From Cheilinus undulatus (Eukaryota > Chordata > Actinopteri > Labriformes > Labridae), in NCBI RefSeq assembly GCF_018320785.1, contig NC_054873.1:25696196-25760195 (forward strand): a stretch of DNA of 64,000 nucleotides, written 5' to 3'. Of the stretch, positions 50,061 to 61,999 are shown in pieces; positions within the stretch are counted from its first letter, which is position 1; each line of letters starts with the position of its first letter. Made by a program: the position numbers and the translations under genes. Below the pieces are notes generated by a model. It saw only the letters and a program-made list of their open reading frames with translations. It was not told where the DNA came from and ran no database searches.

Positions 50061-53000
50061 CCTGCCACCGCCATCGCTCTCATTTGTAGCTCATCCCTCC
50101 GATGCCCTTCCCCCTGTCTCTACATTTCCATTCCTCTCTCTTCTCTTCATTCCATTCATTCACTTACTAAATCATTCACCCCCTCTGTGCGTATTAAATG
50201 CTGCTTTTATAAATATACGTTACTTGAACATCTCATATAAAACATCATTTGTTAAAAAAGACTACCGATTTGCAAATTGGTTGTCTTTGTTGTCATTTGG
50301 GAGACTTTTTTGGCACCTGAAGGAATGCTGCCCTGAAGGTAATTACAGCAGCAGTAACTTATTCCACTGAGACAAGAATAGAGAGACAGGAGAGACCCGA
50401 GTTTAGAGAAAGCTTGTTTTGTTTTAATTAACTTTTACCAACCCCCACCATGTGTGCTTCATTTCACAACTCTACAGGGCTTATGCAGGTTGTGCTTGTT
50501 CATGCCAATACACACACCAGACAGCAAAACGACCCATCTGATCATCAGGAAATCAACGAGTAACATTGACCTTCCCCACTTTACTAAAGTGACCCTTGCT
50601 CACTAATTTTTCTTCTTTTTTTCCCCCACCTCTTTCAAATCTCTCATGCCAAACAAAAGCTGCCAGTGGTGGAGGTTTTAAGCAAATACTCTCATTAGTA
50701 CACAAAACATAATGAATATGTAAATGAGGTGTGTAATTTATGCATAGGCTGAGAGACTTTTTCTCGTTTTAGTCCTCCATTGTATTCACTCTATTTTTAT
50801 CCAATTTCCTCAAAAAAAGGAAATAAAAGGAAAAAGAAATCACTCTTAACATAAATTTTCCTTATTTTCTTGCAGCACATCCTGTGAATGAATCCATGGG
50901 AAACCTTTTTAGGTTTCCCCTTATCCTTTTTTTCATTTATTCTCTTTTTACACATTTCTTTCTGCCTGTTACAATAGTTTGTTGGGTCTAGTCTCTTAGA
51001 GATTCTTCTGTGTTTGCTTCGTTCTGCTCACAGCCTATCGTCTCCAAAACAAACCCTGCAGTGACGCATTAAACCAACAACAGAGTGTTTGATCAAGGTC
51101 TTTCTTCCAGGAATATGAATACTGAATAATCCATCCATTAAATCACAACCACACTTGACTGTGTTGTATGCTGCTTTTTTCTTTTGTCCCTCTGCAGCTG
51201 TGTCGATCTTGATGTGTGGTCCAAACTGTGTGGTATATTGAAGCATGTCCTGATAGACGGTGAGTAGCCTTGCTCCTGTCTAGGATAAACACCTATAATA
51301 CTCTGGCTCCCTTGGCAATCACCATAGCAACAAACCATGGTACCCACGTGAGTTGCATAATAAGATGTTCCCCAAGACCATGGACCATAAAGCGGTGACA
51401 AACTAGATACATGAAGCAATGAATGTGAATCAGAAAATACCCATCCAAATGTCAAACCTCACCTCTAACTCATTCCAAAACAATCTTTTCTATTTATCAA
51501 CAGGCATCCCTCAGACACACATGCACCTTCTCGCTGTCTCTCCAGACCTTAACAGGTGCTGATGAGCCGCAGTCAATGATTGTAATGAGCTATCGATCAC
51601 CGTGGGAAAACAGAGGGACAGAGAGGGGTGAGGAAGGCAGGGGGAACCAGAGGACACACACACAAGCACGAGGAGGTGGACTGCCAAGGAAAAAAAAAAG
51701 AAAACTTCAGATGAACTAAATGGAGACAAGCTAACCAAGACAGAGTATCAATACTTGCTTTAATCAAGTCCTTATCTCCTTTTGTTCTGCTTAAAATAGA
51801 ATTTATGGGGAAGTGCTTTCTGCCAGTGCAGGTTAAAGGGAACTGATCAGCACTAAGCTGCTTCTGGACCACCTGATCTGCTCAGGATGACCATGCAGAC
51901 ATGCTTGTCATGACCGAGTCCAGATGCCAGCAAATGCCACTGACGCAGTATCTCTATTTTCCTCTCTTTTGTGCTGTGTGCATGGAGTGGAGGCAGACAG
52001 CTTTAGGGAAGGGGGAGGTGCGTTGTGTGTGTGTCGTGTGTGTTGGCTGGCGTTTCGGATAATGAAATGCAGCAGGGAACAAAGAGCTGGGGGCCCCTAT
52101 TCTCTGTGCTGCAGCTTCATTTTCACTCCCGTCAGTCTATGATTCTTCCGTACCCTCTTTCTTGTGTACGTGTGTGTTTGTGTTTGTATGCGCGGTTTGT
52201 TGTGTGTACCTGTGCCCCCCTCCTTCCTCCTGTTAGTATTCTGCATGGCAGATCCCCCTAATGTAATAACTGTGTCTGCATGTCTAATTTACAGCAGGAG
52301 AGAGTAAATAGCCTGTGGTTAATTACAGTACGTGTATGTGTATGTGTATGTGTCTATGCGTGTGTCTACATGCGCGTGGGTGTGTCAGAATGATTTATGA
52401 GTTGCAAATAGCTACACCAGTGGCCCGTTTCTCCTCACTTAGTTTTTAATCTGTCTTTCCATTAATTTTCCTGGAGACGTTATTATGGTTTTATAACAGT
52501 GTGCACGAGGATGCACATGTGAGTGCATGCATGTGTTAATGAGACAGAGGTGTGGGCATTTTGTGAGAATCAAGGTTACTTGGGCAGCACTTTGCGTTCC
52601 CCTATTTTTAACCTCTCCATTTCCCTTCCTTCCTGTCCCTTCGTCTCTTTTCCAGTGCTTCATTCACTCTCTTCATTGAGAGCCACAATGAACACAGATC
52701 TTTATTGACAGTACATGGTAGAACATGGAAACAGCAGGTCAATCCGTTTAGCCCAAGGGCCGATACACCAATTCACCAATTTGTCAGTGTTAGTTTGAGA
52801 GAGAAAAGCAGCTAATCTCTCCTCTCTGCTCTCTATTGATCACACACTTAGACTCCACTTCTCTGTCTAAACACTATTGATTCCCTCTCTCTCTCAATCT
52901 CTTTCTCTCTCTCTCTCCTTCTTTCTGTCCTGCTCTCGCTACATACCACAGCTCTTAACACATCTTCCCCTTATACACTCCAACTACTTCTCAGATAAAG

Positions 53001-53924
53001 CCTGAATGATTGACTCTAAGTCCTTGTACACAAAGCACAGAGACAGAGTTTACTCTACAACTTGAGAAAATTTTGTCCTGAACCAAATAGTTACTTTTAA
53101 AAGTGAAGCTTATGAACTCTACAAATAATTTTAGGAATGGGTGCCACAAATGATTGTTCCCTGCTGTGTACATTAAAGTTTATGCATGGCCTCATTAAAA
53201 AAAATCAATTACTTAGCATCCCATCTACAGGGTGAATACAGAAGATGATTAAAAATTCACTGCTGGGTATTCTGTCTCCTGGCTTTGTTTTTCAGGCTCT
53301 ACATCACAGGCTACACTTTAAAAGACCACTTTCCTGTCAAGATGAAGGCTGTGTAAAAATTAAAGAATGATTATCTTAAGGATGATGCCCCCCCAGCATT
53401 TTAACATCAATCCAAATTGTGCCAAAGATCTCTGTTTGATTGGATTTAGCTTGTGGGGACCCCTGTCATGACAAATTGTATTTGAGATGTATGATATTAA
53501 AGGGAGTTGTTTATTGTAGACTGGAACATGACACACAGAGATAGCAAGGCAGGGTTTAAACATGAGACCAAAAGACATCACAATTAAATTGATCATATAT
53601 TTACATTTTTTGTTGTCTATTGATCAAACAAAAAAGGGAACCCCAACGGGTACTATGTGCTAAAAAAACAATCATCTTACCTCTTTGGTCTCCTTACATT
53701 ATAGTAACTCTTATTTATTAGACTGGTACACCCTCTCCTGGTGATGTTTACCAATTACAATCCTCAGCTTTAAAGGTTACAAAACACAAACACGTGGCTT
53801 GTGTAACTCTAAATCAGCTGTTATTTGGTAACCAACACCGGGTAGCTACAGGAAGATACATTTTAGTCTTTTGGAGTTTTACAGCCTTTTATATCTACAT
53901 TTGATCCTCACCTTTCACCTGAAG

Positions 53925-56900
53925 ATGCCTCCTTCAGCGGGTTCCGACGAAGACAGCAAAGCTTTGGTAAGAAAGGCGTTAAGGGAGGTTCTGGTGGGTC
54001 GAGAGGATCCAGAGGGCTTTTTTGCGATGTGTGTGTCCGCCCTTGGGCACCAGGAGACCCGGTTACATTTCCTGTCCATCATCCAGCCCCTATCGACGGC
54101 CAACATCTCCCTACACTCCATCCTCACTTCCATCTATAGGGAGTATTTTTCAAAGGTTAGTGAAAGCCTGATCATAAGCATGTCGTTTCTGCAGTTTTCT
54201 AGATTAACAGGCAAAGTGGCTCAAAGCAAATGTACAAGTTTAAAAAATGCATCTATTTAATGAAACACGACATTGGGTTGGTGTATTTTGTTTTAAAAGG
54301 CGAGAAAGAAAGGCAACTTAGAGTTAAAGAATCAATCAGTACAAGTTAGGGATTAGTGTTTTAAAATTTAAAATTGTTTTCACGCACCTTACTCACCTGT
54401 GTATGTTGCATAAAGCAGCTCCAAGGCGCACACGACACAAAGTTAGCTTAAAGTTTGACCGCTGAAGTTCTCGTGGCTAACATGTTAGCAAAAACTGTTA
54501 AGCTACGTTGACAAAAACAGGAAAAATAAATTTACCCGTTGACATAACTGTCGCCAACTATAAAATTCAGATACTCCAGTCACATACGCCGTTTTTTGGC
54601 TCATTTTTGTCCACCAGCCCCTTTAGAAAATTAACTGTTGGGAGGGGTAATGTCTACCTTTGCCACCTCTTTACTTGGCTCACTGCCACTGTAAATGACA
54701 GGTAATGCTAGCTAGTGTTAGCTTTGGAGTGTTGTTGTTTTAGCTGAATATCCCACTAAAAAATTAGAAGACAAATAAAAATGAATTATAAGAATGGATA
54801 ATCGTGGATAGATACTGGTGCCTCTTGTGAATACAATCAAACAAGGTGGAAATATTACAGGACTATTGCACTCAGGTAAAAGTAGTTACTCTGGTAAAAA
54901 AGTACTTAAGTACAATAAAGTTACTGATTTAAAAATATATTCAAAAAAGTACAAGGACCCAAAAGTTACAGTAGCTTGCGTAAATGTAATTAATAACTTT
55001 CCACCCCTTCAAAAATAATATAAGGCCTACCTGAATGATGTTTAATCAGTTGAGATAAGCCAAATCTAGGCTCCAAGAATATGAAAGAAAAAAAATGACC
55101 CTAGTATCTATCTTATAATATTCCAACAGTAACTTCCTAGTTTAAATAACAGATTCTGACCAAAAACATTTTTATAAAGAGCAAGCCAAGTGTTTGGTCG
55201 CATGAGTTGTTGTTCACACTATATTAACATTTCAACAATTAACTTTTTGATATTGTCACTACTCGCCCATATGCTTGCAAAATGTGTGCATCAAATGTTA
55301 CATATAACGCAATGATACGGAGTTATTTAAACATTCCTTTGAATAAGTTGTTCTTGTGAACTTCCAGACAGAAGATGATGAACTGGAAGTGGCATTGGCT
55401 CTCTCTCTACTTGAAATGAGAGATCACCAGCTGTCAGCCCCAAGCCAAGAGTCCCAACTCCAACAACATCTTGAAAGACACATCCAAAAAAGCTCCTCTC
55501 AACAGATCTCAAGATCTCAGTCTTGGGGAAACAGTCACACACAGCACACAAATGTAGCTGAAAGCAGAGAAAATACCAACTTGCCAAAAACTGGAGACTT
55601 GGAGAGGGTGAACCAACCAAAAATAAACCTAAAAGGTAACCCAGGGAAAAGTCTCACTATGTGTGCCCCTGTGACTTCTAATTCATTGCGTGAGCATGGC
55701 ACAGCTGAAGGAGGTGGTGGAATGATGCATGAGGGAGATTTGGATCAACCAGAGAAACGGAAACACTCAAAGAACAGGCGACAGCGACGGAAAGGAGCTT
55801 GCCAGCGTATTGTAGGTTTACCCACATCTCCTTCAGCACGGCCACCAGTACTGCTGTGGTTCAGGAGGGACTTGAGACTTTGTGACAATCCTGCTCTGAA
55901 TGGCTCATTGGAGGTTGGTGCACCTGTCATACCTGTCTTTATCTGGAGCCCTAAAGAGGAGGAGGGACCTGGGATTACAGTGGCTATGGGAGGAGCTTGT
56001 GAGTTCTAAGTGGAATAAATTATTTCAGCTTTAGTAATCCCTCTTCTTTTTTTTTTCGTTTTTCCCCTTTTTTTTATTTATAAGTTCAATAAAAATTTCT
56101 GCTGATTGTTGTACAATAACATTTTTTTCCAACAGGCAAATACTGGCTTCATCAAGCTTTGTCTTGTTTCTGCTCGTCTCTGGAGCGCATTGGCAGCCAT
56201 CTTGTCTTCCTCCAAGCAAAAGGAGAGAGTAAAGAGGTTGGATCATCTCTGTGCTGCCTTAAGGAGCTACTGAAGGAGACTGGAGCGAGGACAGTCTTGG
56301 CTAACGCTCTCTATGAGCCATGGCTGAAGGAGAGGGATGATGAAGTGGTGTCAGCCCTTCAGAAAGATGGTGTTGAGTTCAAGATGTTCCATTCATACTG
56401 TCTCAGAGACCCTTACTCTGTCAGCACCGAGGGTGTGGGACTCAGAGGTCAGTCACAACAACAGGAGATTGGTATACTGAGTTCAAATCCATGTTTGTTG
56501 GTCATACAGAAGCTTTTAATGTGTATATGAGTGTGTAGTAGTGTTAATTAGCAGTAAATTGTTGAAAATTAAGGTTGAACTCTTTGTCTCCTTGTTACAG
56601 GCATAGGCTCAGTGTCCCACTTCATGAGCTGCTGTAAGCAGAACCCAGGATCTGCATTGGGAGTTCCCCTGGATCCTCCTGTGGCTCTCCCCTCCCCTTC
56701 CCATTGGCCTCAAGGTGTCTCTTTAGACGAGCTAGGCCTAGCAACCATGCCCCGCAGAAAGGATGGCACCACGGTCAGTATCTACAGATGGTCAATCTTG
56801 TAGGGTCAAGCAACAGCCAAAAAATGTTCAAGTCCTCAGTGTTTCTCTGTGTTCATTTTGGCGTTCAGATTGACTGGGCAGCTAACATTCGCAAATCCTG

Positions 56901-58584
56901 GGATTTTAGTGAAGAAGGAGCACATGCACGATTAGAGGGCTTTCTTCATGATGGTGAGACATCTTACACTTACCAGACTCTGTGCTTGGAGAAGTGGTAT
57001 GAAGTTGGAATTTGATCCATCAGCAGCTTCTGATTAATCCTGTTCCCTAGGTGTCTATAGGTATGAAAAAGAGTCAGGAAGGGCAGATGCTCCAAACACC
57101 AGCTGTCTGTCTCCATACATTCACTTTGGTCAGCTCAGTCCACGCTGGCTAATGTGGGATGCCAAAGGTGCGCGTTGTCGACCCCCAAAATTCCAACGTA
57201 AACTGGCATGGCGAGATTTGGCTTACTGGCAGCTAACATTGTTTCCTGACCTCCCCTGGGAATCCCTCAGGCCGCCATACAAGGTAGGTGGTTAAAAGTT
57301 GAGGTAAAACCTGCTTATACTATAAAAATTAACATATAATGAAAAGTGATTTTTTTCTAATGGTAATTATAGGTGTTACGGTGGAGCAATAATCACAGCC
57401 ACTTAAAAGCCTGGCAGCGAGGTCGAACAGGTTATCCTCTAGTGGACGCAGCCATGAGGCAGCTGTGGCTGACAGGTTGGATGAACAACTACATGAGGCA
57501 TGTGGTAGCATCTTTTCTCATTGCATATCTTTACCTGCCCTGGCAGGAAGGCTATCGCTGGTTCCAGGTAAGCGATGCATTTAAAGGACTCAGTTCACTC
57601 AAATAGATAAACGTGCATGTATGCATAAGTACCAATATCTGTATCCAAACATTTTATATGTTCAGGACACCCTCGTAGATGCAGACGTTGCTATAGATGC
57701 TATGATGTGGCAGAATGGGGGCATGTGTGGTCTGGACCACTGGAACTTTGTCATGCACCCTGTTGATGCTGCAATGACCTGTGACCCCTGTGGCAGTTAT
57801 GTAAGGAAGTGGTGCCCTGAGCTTTCCGATCTGCCTGACGAGGTCATTCACAAACCCTGGAAGTGTCCTGTGTCTATGCTTCGACGTGCTGGTGAGATTA
57901 TCATCACAAAGCTGTTTGAGTAATTGTTTGCATTTAAAATAAGTTTCACAGTCCAGAAAACTGTGTATGTTTTTTAAATTCTTTCTACAGTGTACAGATT
58001 CACACCACAATCAATAAATCTCCTCTGCTCTTCTCTTAGGTGTGGTGTTTGGCCAGACATACCCTGAGCGAATTGTTACAGACCTGGAGGAGCGGAGGAA
58101 TCACTCTCTGCAGGATGTAGCCCTAGTGCGGAGAGAATTTGGTCAGTATGTGGACAAGCGCTCAGGCTGTGATTTGGTCCCCCTGCCTCCACGTCTGGTC
58201 TCTGAGGCTCTGGGATTATCACACAGAGATGGGGGTGTGGTGAAGGAAGGAAAGCAGTTTTTGTTGCCAGTTATCACCCGCATGGAATTCAAACACCAGC
58301 TGGAAGATCCTGATGCAGATGCTGCCTCAAATCCCTACAATGCCGTCTTAAAAGGATACGTCAGTCGCAAAAGGGACGAGACCATTGCGTTCCTAAATGA
58401 AAGAGACTTCACTGCCAGTGTGATGTATGAAGGAGCCCAGAGAAAGGAGAGGTTGGAGAGTGACTATCGCAGAATGGAGGGACTCCCCAGGCTTCCTGCA
58501 CCTCGGGGCAAGGCAAGGCGAACTACAACTGCTAAAGACAGGTTCTCTACAGTTCCTGGTGGGGCAGTCACCTCACTCAAGTGA
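53925..58584 (+). CDS. Plant-like cryptochrome/photolyase with N-terminal ubiquitin-interacting motif
   Basis: A flavoprotein of the photolyase/cryptochrome family. Exons: 53925-54155, 55368-55998, 56136-56447, 56601-56773, 56869-56953, 57051-57283, 57373-57567, 57666-57891, 58040-58584; 2,631 nt, 876 aa, all phases agree. Residues 1-77 form a helical region I do not recognise. A ubiquitin-interacting motif follows at 80-95 (DDELEVALALSLLE), then a polar linker with a basic nuclear signal at 207-219 (KRKHSKNRRQRRK). The antenna/alpha-beta domain starts near 237 (PVLLWFRRDLRLCDNPAL). The FAD region shows TSCLSPYIHFGQLSPR (494-509) and GRTGYPLVDAAM (572-583). The Trp triad is W559, W612 and W635. 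D631 in DADVAID sits where photolyases have Asn next to flavin N5; plant cryptochromes have Asp there. The (6-4) photolyase HH pair is replaced by NN (593-594). So it is not a (6-4) or DASH enzyme by these motifs. Light sensing or repair activity cannot be decided from sequence. The start is the first ATG in frame after the upstream AT-rich stretch. Confidence 0.9.
54840..55015. mobile_element. Remnant of an AGTTACT-type non-autonomous DNA element
   Basis: CTCAGGTAAAAGTAGTTACT, AAGTACTTAAGTACAATAAA and TAATAACTTTCCACCCCTTC resemble the short phrases of the hAT-type insert in the calumenin intron (CTTGAGTACAA, TTTTTCCACCTCTG). The ends and target duplication are not clear. It lies in the first intron of the cryptochrome gene. 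Confidence 0.5.
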
Positions 58585-59322
58585 CATACAGATCCAAGAG
58601 TAAATGTTTACAGGTTCTAAGTAACTTTGTAGTTATATGCCAATGACTGCCAAAATGCAGAACTGCAATTTGCAACAACTGTTTCAAGAATGTGGCATAA
58701 CAAGTAAAAAAGTCTCTGCTTAGAATCTACTCTACAGTCAACATATTAGGAGGAAAACTGGTTTGAAACTCCAATGAAAAAGTTTACAAGAGGGTTGGTA
58801 GATGTGCCATACATTTTATGTGGTGGGTATAATCTCAGGTATAGCACTATTGGACACTTTGTGGTATTTTACAATATTTTAGGTGTAGTTCACAAATACA
58901 ATCATAAATATATTCAGGGTAAACGTGGGAAGTGATGGTGTCAGTTTTTTTAAATTTCAAAACAGGCCTATGTTTTTTCTTTACAAACTGATAGAAATGG
59001 TATCAGAAAAGTGGTATTTAGTTATCAGGGTGCATTTTTATGAGTTGGAAGTACAACAAGAATTTTTTAAATGGTAAATTTAAGTAAAGCTTTATATACA
59101 GTTGTTCTAAGGGGTCTAGGTTTAGTCTGCCAATGTTACATTTTTTGTATGTGTGTGAAGTTGCAGGCTAACCATTTTGTTTAGAAGATATACACTTTTT
59201 TTCCTTTACATTAAGCCTTAAATTAATTTTAAACTCTGACAAGGTTTCAAGCATGTGTGCAGTTCATACCATACCTGTTTTTAAATGTTGCCCTTGTTTT
59301 CATATGAAGTCCTGGAAAAAAA

Positions 59323-59328
59323 ATTAAA
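59323..59328 (+). terminator. Probable poly-A signal of the cryptochrome gene
   Basis: ATTAAA, the commonest variant signal, lies about 740 bases after the stop. A later AATAAA near 59630 is possible, but it would run the transcript into the gcsh 3' UTR. Confidence 0.4.
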
Positions 59329-59362
59329 AATGAAAAAGAAAAAATGTTTAAGGAACTTTTCA

Positions 59363-59368
59363 TTTATT
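59363..59368 (-). terminator. gcsh: Probable poly-A signal of gcsh
   Basis: TTTATT on the + strand is AATAAA on the gene's strand, about 440 bases past the gcsh stop codon and only some 35 bases from the signal of the converging gene. Confidence 0.45.
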
Positions 59369-59806
59369 AATTTACAGGTCTCTTGTCTACATTGTAATTG
59401 CCATACATGCAAAGTAGGCCAACATTATAATCAGTACTAAAAAGAAAAAGTGCTTCGCAAATGTAAAGTCTATCTATGTTCCACAGTGTATTCAAGTTTT
59501 CTTTCGACTGAAATGCTCATAAACTACTGACTGAGTCTCTTCTGTTTAGGGGATGACTCTGCAACAACTCAAAATTTAATGTGACCCCAGTCCAGACTGA
59601 CAGTCCTCTAAAGTCAGTCCTTAACAGTAAATAAAGGAATACTTATGTTCACAGCTTCACAACACTGGCAGGTCAGCTGAGGCTGCTGAACTCCGCCAGT
59701 GGACGCTAACCAAGAATAATGAAGGAAACGGGCACAACTTGTGGGTTTCCCTGTCAGTTGTGTCTGTAAAGGAGAGCAAATCATTTATAAGAAAGGGGGT
59801 GTCGGG

Positions 59807-61925
59807 TTAGTCCTCAATAGAACGAATGTATCTCTCATAGGCTGCTTCATCCATCAATGCATCAAGCTCTTCAGGTTTGGTGATGGTCATCTTCATAAGC
59901 CAACCTGTAGGGAGAAGGTTAAAACCATGGTTAGATGATAGAAAATGGCCATACTCTAGTGTTGCATATGTAGGCCAGTCTGAGCTTAAAGGAATTAGAC
60001 AATCCGTTACACATTGGATCTGGTTTATTATTGCCATACAGTGATACTACAAATCTGACATGAAAAACAGAGCCTCAATATGATTGATTACTCACTCAAC
60101 CTCAGTTTCTAATCCAAGTGGATGGCTTTATTTTGATAGTGGAAAACCTCAATTGTTTAAGAAGGAGGAAAAAACAACTAATGTCGGATGCCTTGAAATA
60201 TACCTTGAAAATTTTTAATTTAATTTACCTGGGTCACTGAGAATGGCTAAAACATCCTTTATTATTGGTAGAGTTGTAGTTTAAAAATGTACATAAAGAT
60301 ATTTCTTTAGAAGTTAAACTTCACGTTCAAAACAAAGTATTTACACGTAATCACATTTTATTTAAATCATACAAAACCTTTTATGTTGTAATGCTGCCAT
60401 CTACTGTTCAAAAGAAATAAACTTTGTTTGCATTTCTTGAAACATCTTATTAGTTAATGTGTTAAAGTAAAAAAAGATTGTTAGTATTAGGAAATAACTT
60501 TATTTTTTTTTCTAAGTACAAAGCTATTACGAGATAAAAGGAGACTATGCTGAAGAGATATGCAGGGTACAGTGTCAATGTGCAAACTGTAGAAATCACT
60601 TTATTTACCATGTTTTCAAAAATTGCATCAAAACTGTGCATGATGTTTAATAAACATTATGATCTTCTTCAATTTACCTTCTTTCACTTTCAGAGCCTTC
60701 TTTAAAAATAATACTATCTCCATTAGCAGACCGTACTTACCATCTTTGTAGCAGGACTTGTTGACCAAACCGGGTTTGTCTGCCAGTAGTGAATTGACCT
60801 CTACAACTTCCCCTGTCAAAGGAGAATAAAGCTCACTGGCTGCTTTGACACTTTCCAGGGCTCCAAATTCATCTGTGAGAAAAGAAGTCAGACACAACTG
60901 CAATTAGAGCCTCTTGACAGATGTAAAAGTACACAATGGAGACAAGCATTGCTGGCTCACTTATTTGGTCTTAATTAAGACAGACAGTGGCATGACAGCG
61001 TTTGCCTCACCAGAGGTGCTAAACAATGAATAAAGTTTACAACAGAAGATATTTCTACTAGCTGAGAGATTAGTCTATAAGAGGCACAAATACATGTTGA
61101 TGCGATTGCTTCGGAATGTCTGTTGTTAAAAAATACCAGACATTTTATTATTAATTCTGCCTAATAATTGAGATAAGACTGAAACATCAGAATATTACTA
61201 AGCTTACCAAAACAAACGTTAAAAAATTTGGACCACTAAAGTGTTGTCTGTTAAAGAGGGTCCATCTCAATAACCCCCACCCCCCCCCTTTTTTGTTTTT
61301 CTAATGTATTTTTAACAAGACCCCAGTGAGCTTCATACCTTGCTGAGCCAGCTGTGTTCCCACCTCTGGTAGTCCACAGTACACTACATCACCAAGAGCC
61401 TCCTACAAGTGATATAAAGTTGGGTAAATGATAGTGGCAAACACATCCTTAAGGCAGCGCTCTCGTGCATGTCATGGATTGTGAGTATACCTTGGCTCCT
61501 GGCCAGGAGAACTAACCTGGGCAAAGTTGCTGATGCCGACAGTCCCAATCCCGTCCTCTTCTACTCGGATCCATTCGTGCTTGTCTGTGAATTTTAGTGC
61601 TGTAAAATAACAGAATAGACTCAGAATACTAAGAACCCCTAGAGACAAGACAAACAGACATGCAGCACTGTCGTCATCTCTCGTGTCCTTTACTCACTGT
61701 TAGCTCATTTTACCTTTAAGCTACCAACAATGTTAGCTAATAAGCGACAATAAAACAAAGCGACAACGGAATACCTGCTGTTAATCTACTAGATGAGACC
61801 AGCGTTCGTCTGAAACAAGGTGTAGGACCCAGGCGCAATGAGGAAAGCTGTGCCGACCGTGTGAGAGAAGGCAAAACTGCAATGAAGTTGGAAGACACGG
61901 AGCGGAGTAGCCTACAGGCGGCCAT
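59807..61925 (-). CDS. gcsh: Glycine cleavage system H protein, mitochondrial
   Basis: The H protein carries the lipoyl arm that shuttles the aminomethyl group between the P, T and L proteins of the glycine cleavage system in the mitochondrial matrix; it is also a relay in lipoate transfer. Minus-strand exons: 61925-61775, 61599-61517, 61402-61339, 60872-60741, 59904-59807; 528 nt, 175 aa, phases agree (human 173 aa). Residues 1-50 are rich in Arg, Ser and Leu with no acidic residues ([12 protein letters not shown]), a mitochondrial targeting peptide. The core starts [29 protein letters not shown] follows. The lipoylated lysine is K109 in [13 protein letters not shown]. The end is [12 protein letters not shown], as in vertebrate GCSH. 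All expected motifs are present and the gene is intact. It faces the cryptochrome gene tail to tail. Confidence 0.97.
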
Positions 61926-61999
61926 CTTTGTCGCTTACTGATGAGAGCACGGGGAGATTTCTTCTTCTACTGCTTTACGTGACACATTACGGCTGTACT

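Larger units (their letters stand above)
45330..53850. other. Gene-free stretch downstream of zfhx2
   Basis: About 8.5 kb with no recognisable exon chain or RNA gene and, unlike the rest of the window, no clear transposon remnant. It holds a GT microsatellite (47477-47504), three exact octamers (47568, 48070, 48568), TAATTA cores near 48.59-48.80 kb and four NF1-type palindromes (49294-50060). The lack of repeats next to a developmental regulator is what one expects of an enhancer-bearing region, but conservation was not tested. Confidence 0.5.

Noticed and set aside
49202-50370. Open frames of about 100-145 codons downstream of zfhx2
   Set aside because: The peptides are low-complexity (Ser/Pro/Phe-rich from pyrimidine runs), have no splice partners and match nothing. 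The DNA is better explained as regulatory sequence.
53925-58584. Calling the gene a (6-4) photolyase (cry5) or CRY-DASH
   Set aside because: The His pair of (6-4) enzymes reads Asn-Asn, the N5 position has Asp, and the motifs around DADVAIDAMMWQ do not fit the DASH pattern remembered.
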